NCBI RefSeq assembly: GCF_900182795.1
Contig: NZ_FXTX01000012.1
Location: forward strand, 1-49,862
Origin: Venenivibrio stagnispumantis
GTDB lineage: Bacteria; Aquificota; Aquificia; Aquificales; Hydrogenothermaceae
DNA: 49,862 nt
Direction: 5' to 3'
In this document: one piece after another, positions 1 to 8,127 of the stretch
Layout: the number at the start of each line of letters is the position of its first letter
How positions within the stretch are numbered: position 1 is the stretch's first letter
Notes under the pieces: model-generated
What the model saw: only the letters and a program-made list of their open reading frames with translations
Told to the model about the DNA's origin: nothing
Databases searched by the model: none
Translations under genes and position numbers: made by a program

Positions 1-294
1 AAGGATATATATAAAAAGGAGAGATACAAAATAGAGCAGTTAATAGGGAATATCAAGAATGAATTTAAAGATAGAGATAATTTAAAGGATTTAGATATGG
101 CGAGATTACATGTGATAGCCAGATTTATAATTTATAACATAATAGTTCTTGCGAAAATTATTTTTTTCCTTATTTTTTGGTTATTTTTAAAGTCAGTTTT
201 AGAAACAAGGAAAATCAACTATTTGGGATTTTTCAAACAGCCTCATTTTACCTATTTGCAAAAAGCAGGTAATTATTATATAATAATAACTTAG
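1..294 (+). mobile_element. 3' end of a DDE-type transposase gene (insertion sequence remnant, cut by window edge)
   Basis: The reading frame is open from the first base to a TAA at 292-294. The visible part starts with a basic stretch followed by YKIEQLIGNIKNEF, the arrangement seen around the last catalytic Glu (Y-x-x-E-x-x-x-x-x-x-K type) of IS4/IS5-superfamily transposases, and continues into a hydrophobic helix. A second, decayed copy lies at 19312-19430. The two copies stop resembling each other after 239 and 19430 respectively (both end TTTTTCAAACA), so the element's right end is probably near 239 and the last ~18 codons are read-out into host DNA. That tail also overlaps the tRNA promoter. 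The IS family is not assigned, and whether the full element is active cannot be judged from this fragment. Confidence 0.7.
256..284 (+). promoter_or_regulatory. Promoter of tRNA-Leu / rubredoxin
   Basis: TTGCAA (256-261), 17 bp spacer, TATAAT (279-284). A start near 291 would leave a leader of about 18 nt before the tRNA at 309. The boxes lie inside the tail of the transposase reading frame, but beyond the inferred end of the mobile element at 239. Sigma-70-type spacing is seen directly; use in vivo is inferred. Confidence 0.65.
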
Positions 295-308
295 TAATAT
301 CAACCAAT

Positions 309-392
309 GCCGAAGTGGCGGAATTGGCAGACGCAGGGGACTCAAAATCCCCCGCTCGCAAGGGCGTGCGGGTTCGACTCCCGCCTTCGGCA
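309..392 (+). tRNA. tRNA-Leu (anticodon CAA)
   Basis: An 84-nt cloverleaf with acceptor stem GCCGAAG/CTTCGGC and discriminator A at 392. The anticodon stem is GGGGA/TCCCC around loop CTCAAAA, with anticodon CAA at 343-345 (reads UUG). There is a long variable arm (CGCTCGCAAGGGCGTG region), as expected for class II tRNA-Leu, and a T loop GTTCGACTC. CCA is not encoded; the next bases are TCT. Rubredoxin begins 19 nt downstream with no terminator visible, so co-transcription is likely. Confidence 0.97.
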
Positions 393-411
393 TCTAAATA
401 AAGGTTAAAAT

Positions 412-606
412 ATGGTCAAAGTTATTGTAAAAGATATATTTAGTGATAAATATAGATGCAGGGTTTGTGGATATATTTATGACCCGCAAAAAGGAGATGA
501 AAAGAGAGCCATATCTCCCGGTATCTCTTTTGAAGATTTACCGGACAATTGGCATTGTCCTGTTTGTAAATATCCCAAGAGAGAATTTAGAAAGATAGTT
601 AAGTAG
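412..606 (+). CDS. Rubredoxin
   Basis: A small iron protein of 64 residues, cytoplasmic one-electron carrier. The two Fe-binding knuckles are visible: CRVCG (Cys16, Cys19) and CPVC (Cys49, Cys52). The rubredoxin signature YxYDPxxGD follows the first knuckle and the DLPDNWHCP stretch precedes the second. It has a short N-terminal extension of about 10 residues relative to the minimal 52-54-residue rubredoxins. SD-like AAAGGT lies 7 nt before the ATG. It probably shares the promoter of the upstream tRNA-Leu. Its last 8 bases overlap the convergent argJ stop. In thermophiles rubredoxins commonly serve oxygen or superoxide detoxification; the partner here is not identifiable from neighbours. Confidence 0.93.
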   Translation: MVKVIVKDIFSDKYRCRVCGYIYDPQKGDEKRAISPGISFEDLPDNWHCPVCKYPKREFRKIVK

Positions 607-1759
607 TATATTCTGCATTGATTTCTACATATTTATATCCAAGGTCGCAGGTGTAAAAACTCCAGTCTTCTTCTCCTTGATTAAGATATAAATCTATATT
701 AATTTCTTTGTTATTTTTCATATATTCAACGATTTCATCTTTATTAAAATCTATTGGTTCGCCGGCATATATGAGATAATTGCCTATATATAATTTTACT
801 TTACTAAAATCTATATTGTGATGCAGTTGTCCTACTGCTGCAAGTATTCTTCCCCAATTCGGGTCATTTCCAAACATTGCTGTTTTAAATAGATTTGATG
901 TAGCTATTGCTTCTGCTACTTTTTTTGCTTTTTCTTTTGTATCCGCACCGAATATGTTTATCTCAATTAATTTTGTGGCTCCTTCTCCATCTTTCACTAT
1001 CATTTTTGCAAGTTTTAGGGCAACTTCATAAATCTTTTTTGCAAAATATACTTTATTTGAATCATCTATTTCTATATCATTTTCTCCGGTTGCTACTATT
1101 ACAAAGCTATCATTCGTGCTTTCGCAACCATCTACCGATATAGAGTTGAATGTTCTTTCTACAACAAGTTTCATAACTTTATCAAGAAGTGGCTTTTCTA
1201 TTTTTACATCTGTAAAGATATAAGCAAGCATTGTTGCCATATTTGGATGTATCATTCCGGCACCTTTTGCTATGCCTTTGATATGAAATATTTTTCCATC
1301 AATTTCTCCGGTTGTTTCATAATATTTATAAAATGCATCTGTTGTTGATATAGCTCTTGCAGATAGTTCTAAATCAAAATCTTGAAGATTTTTTGTTGCT
1401 TCTTTTATGCCGTTTTCTACTTTATCCATCGGAAGTTGAACGCCTATTACACCGGTAGAGAAAACAAGAACTTCTTCTTTTTCAATTCCGAGATTTTCTG
1501 CTGTTATTTGAGCCATTTTTTCTGCATTTTCAAATCCTTTTTGTCCTGTGGCTGCATTGGCATTTCCACTATTTACAACAATTGCAGATATTTTATCCTG
1601 AATAGAGCAGACCAATTTATCGTATATTACCGGTGCTGCTGCTAAGCTGTTTTGTGTAAATACTGCTGAATAAACAGAAGGATTAAATCTTAATACAAGA
1701 ATATCATAATCTCCGGATGGCTTAATACCTGCTTTTGCTACTCCCATTTTAATCTGCAT
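599..1759 (-). CDS. argJ: Bifunctional glutamate N-acetyltransferase/ornithine acetyltransferase ArgJ
   Basis: 386 residues, close to the usual 390-410. It transfers the acetyl group of N-acetylornithine to glutamate in the cyclic arginine pathway, in the cytoplasm. The family's autoproteolysis site is visible as [14 protein letters not shown], where Thr of MATML becomes the nucleophile of the beta chain. [14 protein letters not shown] near residue 290-300 and the C-terminal [16 protein letters not shown] are also typical. Start ATG at 1759 overlaps the nuoG-like stop by 11 nt, with AGGAG 9 nt upstream. An in-frame ATG at 1747, one base after that stop, is an alternative. The N-terminus is shorter than in many ArgJ proteins. 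The gene sits alone, without other arg genes, as is common in scattered Aquificota operons. Confidence 0.95.
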   Translation of the reverse strand: MQIKMGVAKAGIKPSGDYDILVLRFNPSVYSAVFTQNSLAAAPVIYDKLVCSIQDKISAIVVNSGNANAATGQKGFENAEKMAQITAENLGIEKEEVLVFSTGVIGVQLPMDKVENGIKEATKNLQDFDLELSARAISTTDAFYKYYETTGEIDGKIFHIKGIAKGAGMIHPNMATMLAYIFTDVKIEKPLLDKVMKLVVERTFNSISVDGCESTNDSFVIVATGENDIEIDDSNKVYFAKKIYEVALKLAKMIVKDGEGATKLIEINIFGADTKEKAKKVAEAIATSNLFKTAMFGNDPNWGRILAAVGQLHHNIDFSKVKLYIGNYLIYAGEPIDFNKDEIVEYMKNNKEINIDLYLNQGEEDWSFYTCDLGYKYVEINAEYTT

Positions 1760-3635
1760 CTTCCAACACTCCTATGTTTTTCATTTTCCAGTTTAAAAGA
1801 TTATTTGACCTTTTTCCTACATAACCAAAATCCCATATTTTGATTTCCGGTTTAACTATATAATCTGTATCATAAAATCTAATGCTGTAATCAATTTGTG
1901 GCTTTTCTTTTTTTATTATTAGATTATTCAATCTTTGCAAAATTGTTTTTTCTTCAAAAATATTTTTTATAGATTTTTTGGTTTTTACTTTTCCGAAAAT
2001 GCTATCTATATATCCTTCTTCTTCAAACCATAAAGATATAGGTATTGCTATATTACTTATCAAAGTTAATCCATCTTCAAAGGGAGAAAATACAATAAGA
2101 TTTTCAACTTTTTGGAATATATATTTTAATTTTTCTTCTTCTATATAATCTGTTATCTCTTCTCCTATGATTATCAGATTTTTGATTTTTCCTTCTTCTA
2201 TATCTTTTAATATATCCGGAAGATAATAAAGATTTTCAAATCTATTTATCAGTCCGTAACTGTTTCTTTCAAAAGGAATAATTAAGATATTGCAATTTTT
2301 CTCTTTTTTTAATCTTCCGAGAGTTTTTCCCATTTCATAACTTTGCTGTGCTATATCGGAAGTAGTGCTATAAATAATTAATGAGTTTTCTGGAATATCT
2401 TCAATATTTAACTTTTCTTCTATCCTTGGGAAGAATTTTTTTATTCTGTTTGCATTTTTTCCAATATAGGTGATATTTTTCCCGTTTAACATATAAGATA
2501 AAACAGGTGTTGTATCTGCTATATCATCGCCTATTATAAATACATCTTTAAATTCTTTTATAAGGCTTAAATCAATTGTATAATCTTCCTCTGCTGTTTC
2601 TTTATATCCTACTAAAACCGGTATTGTGTTTATTGTTGATAAAGAAGTTGCTTTTATACCGGATTTTTCAATAATTTCTTTATAAATATCAAGGGATTCA
2701 TTATTGCTATAAGAGGATAATATTATTGCTGTTTCTTCATTATTTATTATATCTGCTACTTTTTGCAGAGCTTCATCAATGGTTTTAACTTGATTTTGAA
2801 TTAATGGATATTTTAATCTGTTTTCTTTATATACATCATAACCAAGATATGCTCCGGCACATATATTTAAATCTGCTGTGCTTCTTATTCTACGAATATC
2901 TTTCCCATCGTGGTCTATAACTACCGGACAGTTTAGGCTACACATTCCACAATGGGAAAATGTTTCTTTTAAAAGCCAAGGTCTTGCATTAAATTTAAAT
3001 GGTTTAAATAAAATTGCTCCAACTGGACATATATCAACACAAAGCCCACACATCTCACAACTGCTTGTATCCATAGGCTTTGTTACCGGAGATATTAATG
3101 TTTCAAATCCTCTTTCAAGCTGATATAAAGCATTTGCACCTACAATATTGCTACATACCGACACACATTTTATGCAAAGGACACATCTATTTGATACAAA
3201 CTCAAGATAATCACTTTCCCAATCATCTTCCAGTCTTACTTTCTCAAAAGGTGTTATAGGAAGTAAATTTTGTTGAGGTCCCCAATATGTTCCCCAGTTT
3301 TGTAAATCACATTCACCGGCTTTATCACATATCGGACAATCAAGAGGATGCCGGCTAAAAAGCATCTGTAATATAAATTTTCTATCTTCTTTTACTTTTT
3401 CATTTTCAGTTTCTATCTCCATTCCATCATAAACATAACTTCCACAGGCTATAATAGAGCGTCTTGCTTTAACATCCCAAACAAGACATATACGGCAACC
3501 ACCAAATATAGGTAGTTTTTCATGATAACAAAATGTAGGTATTAATTTATTTAATCTTTTTGCTGCTTCCAATACGGTTATTCCTTTCTCTACTTCTATC
3601 TCCTGATTATCTATCTTAATTTTAACCTTTTCCAT
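1749..3635 (-). CDS. nuoG: NuoG-like NADH-quinone oxidoreductase subunit G / iron-sulfur protein
   Basis: 628 residues from ATG 3635. A frame-extending TTG at 3647 is possible, but GGGG 7 nt before the ATG favours the latter. Domains in order: a [2Fe-2S] ferredoxin fold with Cys36, Cys47, Cys50 and Cys64; the HxxxCxxCxxxGxC cluster site (HPLDCPICDKAGEC, ~95-110); two [4Fe-4S] motifs CVLCIKCVSVC and CEMCGLCVDICP; then a molybdopterin-type Fe-S motif CGMCSLNCP near residue 230, followed by a weakly conserved truncated molybdopterin-like region. This is the architecture of the complex I electron-input arm. It is shorter than E. coli NuoG (about 900 residues). No other nuo genes are in the window, and the downstream partner is argJ. 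It could instead be the Fe-S subunit of another NAD(P)-linked dehydrogenase. Confidence 0.82.
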   Translation of the reverse strand: MEKVKIKIDNQEIEVEKGITVLEAAKRLNKLIPTFCYHEKLPIFGGCRICLVWDVKARRSIIACGSYVYDGMEIETENEKVKEDRKFILQMLFSRHPLDCPICDKAGECDLQNWGTYWGPQQNLLPITPFEKVRLEDDWESDYLEFVSNRCVLCIKCVSVCSNIVGANALYQLERGFETLISPVTKPMDTSSCEMCGLCVDICPVGAILFKPFKFNARPWLLKETFSHCGMCSLNCPVVIDHDGKDIRRIRSTADLNICAGAYLGYDVYKENRLKYPLIQNQVKTIDEALQKVADIINNEETAIILSSYSNNESLDIYKEIIEKSGIKATSLSTINTIPVLVGYKETAEEDYTIDLSLIKEFKDVFIIGDDIADTTPVLSYMLNGKNITYIGKNANRIKKFFPRIEEKLNIEDIPENSLIIYSTTSDIAQQSYEMGKTLGRLKKEKNCNILIIPFERNSYGLINRFENLYYLPDILKDIEEGKIKNLIIIGEEITDYIEEEKLKYIFQKVENLIVFSPFEDGLTLISNIAIPISLWFEEEGYIDSIFGKVKTKKSIKNIFEEKTILQRLNNLIIKKEKPQIDYSIRFYDTDYIVKPEIKIWDFGYVGKRSNNLLNWKMKNIGVLEDAD

Positions 3636-3676
3636 ATTTAGCCCCAAAAAGAGATTTAAAAAATTTTATCACATTA

Positions 3677-3705
3677 TTGACGCAAAACTTAAGCTAACAT
3701 ATAAT
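3677..3705 (+). promoter_or_regulatory. Strong sigma-70-type promoter for recN-truA
   Basis: TTGACG (3677-3682), exactly 17 bp, then perfect TATAAT (3700-3705). This is among the best consensus matches seen in the window. It lies in the divergent nuoG/recN intergenic region, and the predicted start near 3712 gives a leader of about 34 nt to the recN ATG. No LexA-like palindrome was recognised around it. Confidence 0.75.
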
Positions 3706-3745
3706 AAATTTTATAACTTCAGATTATAGGTGATAGTTAATAAAA

Positions 3746-5338
3746 ATGCTTTCTCAGATAACTATAAAAAAATTTCTGTATCTTACGGATATTAAGTTAG
3801 ATTTGGTAGATGGAGTTAATGTTTTTACCGGTGAAACCGGGGTCGGTAAATCGCTTATTGTTGATGCAATAGCATTTGTTCTTGGTGAAAGAGGAAACTA
3901 TCCGGAAGATAGCTATGTAGAGCTTGTTTTTGAGAATATACAAAATGATTACTCAGAAGAAGGATTATTAATAGTATCAAGACAGATAAAAAACGGAAAA
4001 AGTATATATTACCTTAACGGCAAAAGAGCCACCCTTTCCACAATAAAAGAAGCAACAGAAGATTTAGTAGAAATATACTCCCAGCATCAATACCAAAAAT
4101 TATTTTCAAAAGACAACCAAAGAAAGATATTTGATAGTTTCTGTCAAATAGAAGATTTGCTTGAAGAATACCAAAAGCTATACAAAGAATTTAAAGAAAA
4201 AGAAAAAGAGTATAATCAATTAATACAAGCCCAGTCAGAGAGATTAAGAGAACTTGATTTTTTAAAATATCAATTAAATGAGCTAAATAATGCAAATATA
4301 AAATCAGGTGAAAAAGAAGCCCTTGAAGAAAGATATTCATATCTATCTAATATCCAAACAATAAAAGAGATTGTAAGCATAACCGAATATAGCTTATCCG
4401 AAGAAATATTTGAAAAATTGTCGGTTATAATAAAAAATTTATCAAAAATAGCCGGTTATGATAAAAATATACAAAAAGCATTAAATCAGATAGAAGAAGC
4501 CTATAATATCTTAAAAGATGCCGGTTATCAGCTAAGTAAAATAGAGCTTGATATTGATGAAAAAGAGATAAATCTCATTGAAGAAAGATTAAATCTTATA
4601 AACCATTTAGAAAGAAAATATAACACAGATGAAAAAGGATTGATAGAGCTAAAAAATAAAATAGAAGAAAAAATCCAAGAGCTTGAAAACAGCCAGATAC
4701 AAATACCAAATCTACAAAAAGATATAAATATATTAAAAGAAAAGATAAACCAACTTGCAGAAATTATATCTCAAAAGAGAAAAGAAAAAGCAAAAATATT
4801 TGATGAAATCGTAAAAAAACATTTATCAGAGCTTGCCCTTGAATCGGCTACATTTATAACAGATATACAGGAAAAACAACCGGATAGATACGGCAAAGAT
4901 GAAGTTAGATTTTTATTTTCTGCTAATAAAGGATTAAAGCCATCTTTTTTAGAAGATACTGCTTCCGGTGGTGAGTTATCAAGATTATCATTGGTTTTAA
5001 GATTACTTACACAAAAATCTGCAAAAACATTGATATTAGACGAAATAGATACAGGCATTGGCGGAAAAACAGCTTTAAATTTATCAAAAAAATTAAAAGA
5101 TTTATCAAAAAATTTTCAGCTTATAATAATTACCCATTTGCCACAGATAGCATCTATTTCTGATAAGCATTTTTATATAGAAAAATATAATCTTCCGGAT
5201 ACAACAAAAGCAGTAATAAAAGAGATTGAAGATATAGAAAAAGAAAAAGAGATTGCCAGAATGCTATCCGGCATTATAGATGAAAAAAGTATCCAGCTTG
5301 CAAAAAATCTTATAAATAGCTTCGCAAAAAATGGATAA
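3746..5338 (+). CDS. recN: DNA repair protein RecN
   Basis: 530 residues (E. coli about 550). An SMC-like ATPase that acts early in double-strand break repair on nucleoid DNA. Visible parts: Walker A GETGVGKS near residues 28-35; a long coiled-coil region of charged heptads from about 140 to 350; the ABC signature SGGELSRLSLVL near 412; Walker B TLILDEIDTGIGG near 430; and the switch His in ITHLPQIA. The start is preceded by AGGTGAT about 12 nt upstream. The 3' end overlaps truA by 8 nt, so the two form an operon under the 3677-3705 promoter. Confidence 0.96.
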   Translation: MLSQITIKKFLYLTDIKLDLVDGVNVFTGETGVGKSLIVDAIAFVLGERGNYPEDSYVELVFENIQNDYSEEGLLIVSRQIKNGKSIYYLNGKRATLSTIKEATEDLVEIYSQHQYQKLFSKDNQRKIFDSFCQIEDLLEEYQKLYKEFKEKEKEYNQLIQAQSERLRELDFLKYQLNELNNANIKSGEKEALEERYSYLSNIQTIKEIVSITEYSLSEEIFEKLSVIIKNLSKIAGYDKNIQKALNQIEEAYNILKDAGYQLSKIELDIDEKEINLIEERLNLINHLERKYNTDEKGLIELKNKIEEKIQELENSQIQIPNLQKDINILKEKINQLAEIISQKRKEKAKIFDEIVKKHLSELALESATFITDIQEKQPDRYGKDEVRFLFSANKGLKPSFLEDTASGGELSRLSLVLRLLTQKSAKTLILDEIDTGIGGKTALNLSKKLKDLSKNFQLIIITHLPQIASISDKHFYIEKYNLPDTTKAVIKEIEDIEKEKEIARMLSGIIDEKSIQLAKNLINSFAKNG

Positions 5339-6065
5339 AAGATATAACTATAAATTAACCATAGCATATATAGGAACAAATTATCACGGCTGGCAAAAAC
5401 AAAAAAATGCAATCACAATACAGGAAATTATTGAAAATCTTTTGATAGATTTATTTAAAGAAAAAATAACATTAATAGGAGCCGGTAGAACCGATGCCGG
5501 AGTCCATGCCCTCGGTCAGGTAGCAAATTTTAAAACAAATATCTACAAAGAGCCAAAATTGTTATATAAATATCTAAATGCAAAACTTCCAAGGGATATA
5601 TCTATTTTAAAAGTAGAAGAAGTTGATATAAATTTTAATGCAAGATTTTCTGCGAAAGGGAAAACATATATATACAAGATATATACAAAGCCAAATCCAT
5701 TTTTATACGGGCTTGCCTGGTATATAGATAAACCTCTTGATATAAAAAAAATGGTAGATGGTTTAAATCTTCTTAAAAATTATAAAGATTTTACAAGCCT
5801 TGCAAAGAAAGAAAATTATTTAAGAAAAGAGATAGATTTAAGAGAAGTATATCTTCATTACGATGGAGAGATTATAACAATTACCATAACAGCCTCACAT
5901 TTTCTGAGAAATTTAGTAAGAAGAATTGTTGGACATATTGTAAAAATAGGAACTAAAGAGCTGACCATTGAAGAATTTAAAGAAATTATAAAAGCAAAAG
6001 ACCCTTCAAAAGGAAGATTTATAGCACCGGCTTGTGGATTATATCTAAAAGAAATATATTACTGA
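5331..6065 (+). CDS. truA: tRNA pseudouridine(38-40) synthase TruA
   Basis: 244 residues, full length for bacterial TruA. It isomerises U38-U40 in the anticodon arm of tRNAs. The catalytic motif GAGRTDAGVHALGQ places the nucleophilic Asp at residue 55. The N-terminal YKLTIAYIGTNYHGWQKQ and the later ASHFLRNLVRRIVG motif are typical. Start ATG 5331 overlaps the recN stop by 8 nt, implying translational coupling. TruA next to recN is simply an operon neighbour; no functional tie is implied. Confidence 0.96.
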   Translation: MDKRYNYKLTIAYIGTNYHGWQKQKNAITIQEIIENLLIDLFKEKITLIGAGRTDAGVHALGQVANFKTNIYKEPKLLYKYLNAKLPRDISILKVEEVDINFNARFSAKGKTYIYKIYTKPNPFLYGLAWYIDKPLDIKKMVDGLNLLKNYKDFTSLAKKENYLRKEIDLREVYLHYDGEIITITITASHFLRNLVRRIVGHIVKIGTKELTIEEFKEIIKAKDPSKGRFIAPACGLYLKEIYY

Positions 6066-6066
6066 T

Positions 6067-6115
6067 ATTTGTCATTGAGAATATATATAAGTAGTATATT
6101 GTTTATATGACAAAT
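6067..6115. promoter_or_regulatory. Promoter region with flanking 9-bp inverted repeat upstream of the sulfur cluster
   Basis: ATTTGTCAT (6067-6075) and its exact reverse complement ATGACAAAT (6107-6115) are separated by 31 nt. Between them sit TTGAGA (6075-6080) and TATTGT (6097-6102), 16 bp apart, a plausible -35/-10 pair. The arrangement suits a dimeric repressor binding both sides of the promoter or a long hairpin in the leader. No known operator (IscR, Fur, CymR type) was recognised with certainty. It precedes iscU at 6137. Confidence 0.45.
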
Positions 6116-6136
6116 TTATCGTAGGAGGTTTTGGAG

Positions 6137-6598
6137 ATGTTTGAATATACAGAAAAAGTTATGGATCATTTTATGAATCCAAGAAATATTGGAGAAATAC
6201 CAAATCCGGATGGATACGGACAATGTGGTAATCCATCTTGTGGTGATGCAATGCTCTTTACTATAAAAGTTGATAAAGATACAGATATAATTACCGATGT
6301 TAAATTTAAAACATTCGGTTGTGGTTCTGCAATAGCTGTTTCTTCTGTGCTTACAGAAATGGTAAAAGGAAAACCAATAGATTATGCATTAAATCTCACA
6401 TACAAGGAGATTTTTGAGGAGCTTGGAGGACTTCCACCTCAAAAAATACATTGCACAAATCTTGGACTTGAAACTCTTCATGTTGCTATAAAAGATTATC
6501 TTTTAAAGCAAGGAAGAATAGAAGAAGCAAACAAAATACCTGACTGCATAGAAGAAGAACACGAAGAAGAATCAGTATCTTTGGAACATATAGGATAA
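6137..6598 (+). CDS. iscU: IscU/NifU-type iron-sulfur cluster assembly scaffold
   Basis: 153 residues from ATG 6137, chosen because AGGAGGT at 6123-6129 is 7 nt upstream; a TTG at 6131 is too close to that site. The cluster ligands of the IscU fold are all visible: Cys35 and Asp37 (SCGD), Cys62 (FGCGSA), and His105/Cys106 (IHC). An acidic Glu-rich tail with one extra Cys follows residue 140. It builds transient [2Fe-2S]/[4Fe-4S] clusters in the cytoplasm with a cysteine desulfurase, which is not encoded in this window. It is the first gene of a five-gene sulfur-handling run and ends 1 nt before the next ATG. Confidence 0.95.
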   Translation: MFEYTEKVMDHFMNPRNIGEIPNPDGYGQCGNPSCGDAMLFTIKVDKDTDIITDVKFKTFGCGSAIAVSSVLTEMVKGKPIDYALNLTYKEIFEELGGLPPQKIHCTNLGLETLHVAIKDYLLKQGRIEEANKIPDCIEEEHEEESVSLEHIG

Positions 6599-6599
6599 T

Positions 6600-7664
6600 A
6601 TGAAAGCAAAAGCAGTAGCTTTATATTCAGGTGGGCTTGATAGCACATTGGCTATCAGGCTCATTCAAAAACAAGGAATAGATGTATTAGCTTTACATTT
6701 TTATACCGGTTTTTGTATAACAGAAACAAAAAGAAGGAGAGGAGAAAAGAAACCGGATGGCTCTTATTATATGAATCCGGCTTTAAAGTATGCTGCAAAA
6801 TATGGTTTTAAACTTGAAATAGTAGATATATCCGATGGTTATTTTGATGTAATTACAAATCCAAAATATGGATATGGTAGCAATGTTAATCCTTGTATAG
6901 ATTGCAGAGCTTATATGTTTAAAAAAGCAAAAGAGATAATGGAAGATATAGGAGCCGATTTTGTTATATCCGGTGAAGTTCTTGGACAAAGACCTATGAG
7001 CCAAAGGGCAAATGTGATGAAACTTATAGAAAAAGAAGCCGGATTGGAAGGATTGATAGTAAGACCATTATCTGCAAAACTTTTACCACCAACTATTCCT
7101 GAAATAAAAGGAATAATAGATAGAGATAAATTAGAAGCTATTTACGGCAGAAGTAGAAAAAGACATTTCCAACTTGCAAAAGAGCTTGGTATAGATGAGT
7201 TTGAATCTCCCGGTGGAGGTTGCTGTTATCTTACAGATGAAAATTATGCAGTAAAATTTAAAGAAGCTTTATTAAAAGAAGGTAAATTAACAAAAGATGA
7301 TTTAGTTCTTTTTACCGTAGGAAGACATTTTAGATTAGATTCAGGAACAAAGGTTATAATATCAAGGAATGAAGGAGAAGGAAACTTTTTAAGAGGGTTT
7401 AAAAATAGATATGATTATTTTGAGCCTGTTGGAAAAGGAGCAGTAGCAATAGCAAAACCCATAGGACAGGAAGATTTGCCTGAAGAAGATATTTATATAA
7501 TAGCCAATATGATAGCAAGATACTCCAAAACAGATGAAAATGGTAAAATAGATGTGCTATATCACAATAAAAATGGTAAAATATTAGATATTACCGGATA
7601 TAAAATAGATGATGAATTATTAGAAGGTTGGAGGATTAAAGAATGGATGTTAAACCAGACATAA
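6600..7664 (+). CDS. PP-loop ATP pyrophosphatase, tRNA-thiolation (MnmA/ThiI-like) family, with C-terminal NFACT-R-like region
   Basis: 354 residues. The N-terminal PP-loop SGGLDS (residues 10-15) binds ATP to adenylate a substrate. A CxxC pair (Cys99, Cys102 in NPCIDC) and the Cys208-Cys209 pair (GGGCCYLT) are spaced like the two catalytic cysteines of MnmA. The stretch around ADFVISGEVLGQRPMSQR resembles archaeal/Aquificota proteins annotated as tRNA sulfurtransferases. The C-terminal ~100 residues (LFTVGRHFRLDSGTKVIISR onward) resemble the NFACT-R2-type RNA-binding module known to accompany such PP-loop proteins. It is flanked by iscU and tusA, so sulfur probably arrives by a relay. The tRNA position modified, or whether the substrate is tRNA at all, is not determined. 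It overlaps tusA by 22 nt. Confidence 0.8.
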   Translation: MKAKAVALYSGGLDSTLAIRLIQKQGIDVLALHFYTGFCITETKRRRGEKKPDGSYYMNPALKYAAKYGFKLEIVDISDGYFDVITNPKYGYGSNVNPCIDCRAYMFKKAKEIMEDIGADFVISGEVLGQRPMSQRANVMKLIEKEAGLEGLIVRPLSAKLLPPTIPEIKGIIDRDKLEAIYGRSRKRHFQLAKELGIDEFESPGGGCCYLTDENYAVKFKEALLKEGKLTKDDLVLFTVGRHFRLDSGTKVIISRNEGEGNFLRGFKNRYDYFEPVGKGAVAIAKPIGQEDLPEEDIYIIANMIARYSKTDENGKIDVLYHNKNGKILDITGYKIDDELLEGWRIKEWMLNQT

Positions 7665-7882
7665 CCCATGATGCAACCGGAACCTATTGCCCGATACCGA
7701 TTACAGAACTTGCCAAAGTGATGAAAAAAGTAGAAGTAGGAACCATTGTAGAACTGCTTGCAGATGATGAAGGAGCTATCCAAGATGTGCCTGCTTGGTG
7801 TCAAACCACCGGAAATGAATTCCTCGGATATAAAGAAGAAGATGGAATTTTACATTTTTATGTAAGGAAAACTCAAGGATGA
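7643..7882 (+). CDS. TusA-family sulfur carrier protein
   Basis: 79 residues. The family signature CPxP is present as CPIPITELAK with the persulfide-accepting Cys at residue 16. The rest shows the two-layer alpha/beta pattern ending in a G-NEFLGYKEEDG turn and a final beta strand. A second Cys near residue 53 is unusual for simple TusA. TusA-type proteins pass sulfane sulfur between a desulfurase or rhodanese and an acceptor enzyme. The start is supported by GGAGG at 7630-7634, 8 nt upstream, even though it lies 22 nt inside the preceding gene. Tight coupling to a PP-loop enzyme suggests it is that enzyme's sulfur donor. It is not necessarily TusA of the 2-thiouridine pathway, so no symbol is assigned. 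Confidence 0.9.
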   Translation: MDVKPDITHDATGTYCPIPITELAKVMKKVEVGTIVELLADDEGAIQDVPAWCQTTGNEFLGYKEEDGILHFYVRKTQG

Positions 7883-8127
7883 GGCTTCCAATAGAGATGA
7901 AAATACAACAACTTATACAGGAATATCCGGAAGTTGAAGCTCTTTTTAAAGAATATTTTAAATATTTTTATGATGAAAAATTAGATGAAATTTTATTTAA
8001 AAGATTATCTGTAAAAGGAGCATTAAATATTATTGAACTTGACGAAGCAAAAAAAGAAGAATTTTTAGAAAAATTTAATAAAATAGTTACTATTAAGAAA
8101 GAGGTCAGCAATAATGGTAAAAACTAA
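7879..8127 (+). CDS. DUF1858-like small protein
   Basis: 82 residues, charged and predicted all-helical, with no signal peptide or Cys. The N-terminal MKIQQLIQEYPEVEALFKEY resembles the DUF1858 domain, which in other proteins sits at the N-terminus of the ScdA/RIC iron-sulfur repair family and next to TusA and redox proteins. It overlaps the tusA stop by 4 nt (ATGA) and the next gene by 14 nt, so it is embedded in the sulfur cluster. The typical DUF1858 Cys-containing motif is missing, so assignment is tentative. A protein-protein docking or adaptor role is inferred from context only. Confidence 0.55.
   Translation: MRLPIEMKIQQLIQEYPEVEALFKEYFKYFYDEKLDEILFKRLSVKGALNIIELDEAKKEEFLEKFNKIVTIKKEVSNNGKN

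Noticed and set aside
199-393. Minus-strand frame covering the tRNA-Leu
   Set aside because: Antisense to a functional tRNA; the encoded residues are just the reversed tRNA sequence.
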